Assembly (NCBI GenBank): GCA_959606705.1
Contig: CAUHLX010000185.1
Location: 1-5,815 of the forward strand
Direction of reading: 5' to 3'
From: an uncultured Bacillota bacterium
GTDB taxonomy: Bacteria > Bacillota > Clostridia > Peptostreptococcales > Anaerovoracaceae
Length of the DNA stretch: 5,815 nt
The notes under the pieces are model-generated. The model worked only from the letters and a program-made list of their open reading frames with translations. It did not search any database and had not been told where the DNA came from. How positions within the stretch are numbered: position 1 is the first letter of the stretch; each line of letters starts with the position of its first letter. Made by a program: the position numbers and the translations under genes. Shown piece by piece: positions 5,757 through 5,815 of the stretch.

Positions 5757-5815
5757 TCTTTCCGGCTGGAAGAAATCAAAAAAGGAGAGCGGATGGTATG
5801 TACTTATCGAGTTAT
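5757..5815 (+). pseudogene. Continuation of the kinase ATPase domain beyond the in-frame stop (partial)
   Basis: Directly after TAA 5754-5756 the same frame stays open to the window edge and reads SFRLEEIKKGERMVCTYRV. This fits the beta-strand, loop and beta-strand that follow the N box in HATPase_c domains and lead to the DTGIGM box, which would lie just outside the window. No frameshift is needed to join the two parts, so a single substitution or sequence error explains the stop. An ATG at 5793 in this frame is preceded by AAAGGAG at 5781-5787 with a five-base spacer, so the remainder could also be translated separately. Confidence 0.7.
5781..5795 (+). promoter_or_regulatory. Candidate reinitiation site (ribosome binding site plus ATG)
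   Basis: AAAGGAG at 5781-5787 is five bases from ATG 5793-5795, which is in the kinase frame and lies 37 bases after the TAA. Ribosomes ending at the TAA could restart here. The site may also be a chance product of the KKGERM coding sequence, so it is only a candidate. Confidence 0.3.

Noticed and set aside
1..5815. CRISPR arrays, insertion sequences, phage or integrase genes, riboswitches
   Set aside because: No regularly spaced repeats, terminal inverted repeats, transposase or integrase motifs, or known riboswitch cores were seen on either strand.

Overview
The window looks like chromosomal DNA from a low-to-mid GC Bacillota, most likely an anaerobic Clostridia member of the kind found in the gut. 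This is an inference from strong GGAGG-type ribosome binding sites, TATAAT-type promoters, hairpin-plus-T terminators, a tRNA-Leu gene with encoded CCA, a lipobox lipoprotein, and a set of protein families (PAPS-independent aryl sulfotransferase, S41 peptidase with a copper-amine-oxidase-like N-domain, soluble multi-PAS histidine kinase) common in such genomes. No species can be named from the sequence.

Layout. Bases 1-42 are the last 13 codons of an unidentified gene, followed by a terminator at 91-140 and a second, orphan terminator-like hairpin at 187-234. A tRNA-Leu(UAG) gene at 319-401 has its own promoter and terminator. A surface lipoprotein of the arylsulfotransferase family runs forward at 618-2150. 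It converges on a secreted S41-family peptidase running in reverse at 2224-3945, and one long two-way terminator at 2167-2213 separates them. From a 155-base region holding back-to-back promoters, a multi-PAS sensor histidine kinase runs forward from 4101 towards the right edge.

How the genes relate. Each protein gene has its own promoter and none shares an operon with a complete neighbour. The sulfotransferase and the peptidase both act outside the membrane, one anchored by lipid and one exported. The kinase is cytosolic, with no membrane segment, and carries three sensory PAS-like regions, the first with a cysteine cluster. Nothing in the sequence ties the kinase to the two exported enzymes beyond its being divergently transcribed from the peptidase.

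The most notable point is the kinase C-terminus. An in-frame TAA at 5754-5756 stops translation just after the N box of the ATPase domain. The same frame then continues to the window end with residues that fit the next part of that domain, and a good ribosome binding site plus in-frame ATG sits 37 bases downstream of the stop. This is most simply a nonsense mutation or a sequence error, but a split kinase made by reinitiation is possible. I found no CRISPR array, insertion sequence, phage gene or clear new multi-gene system.
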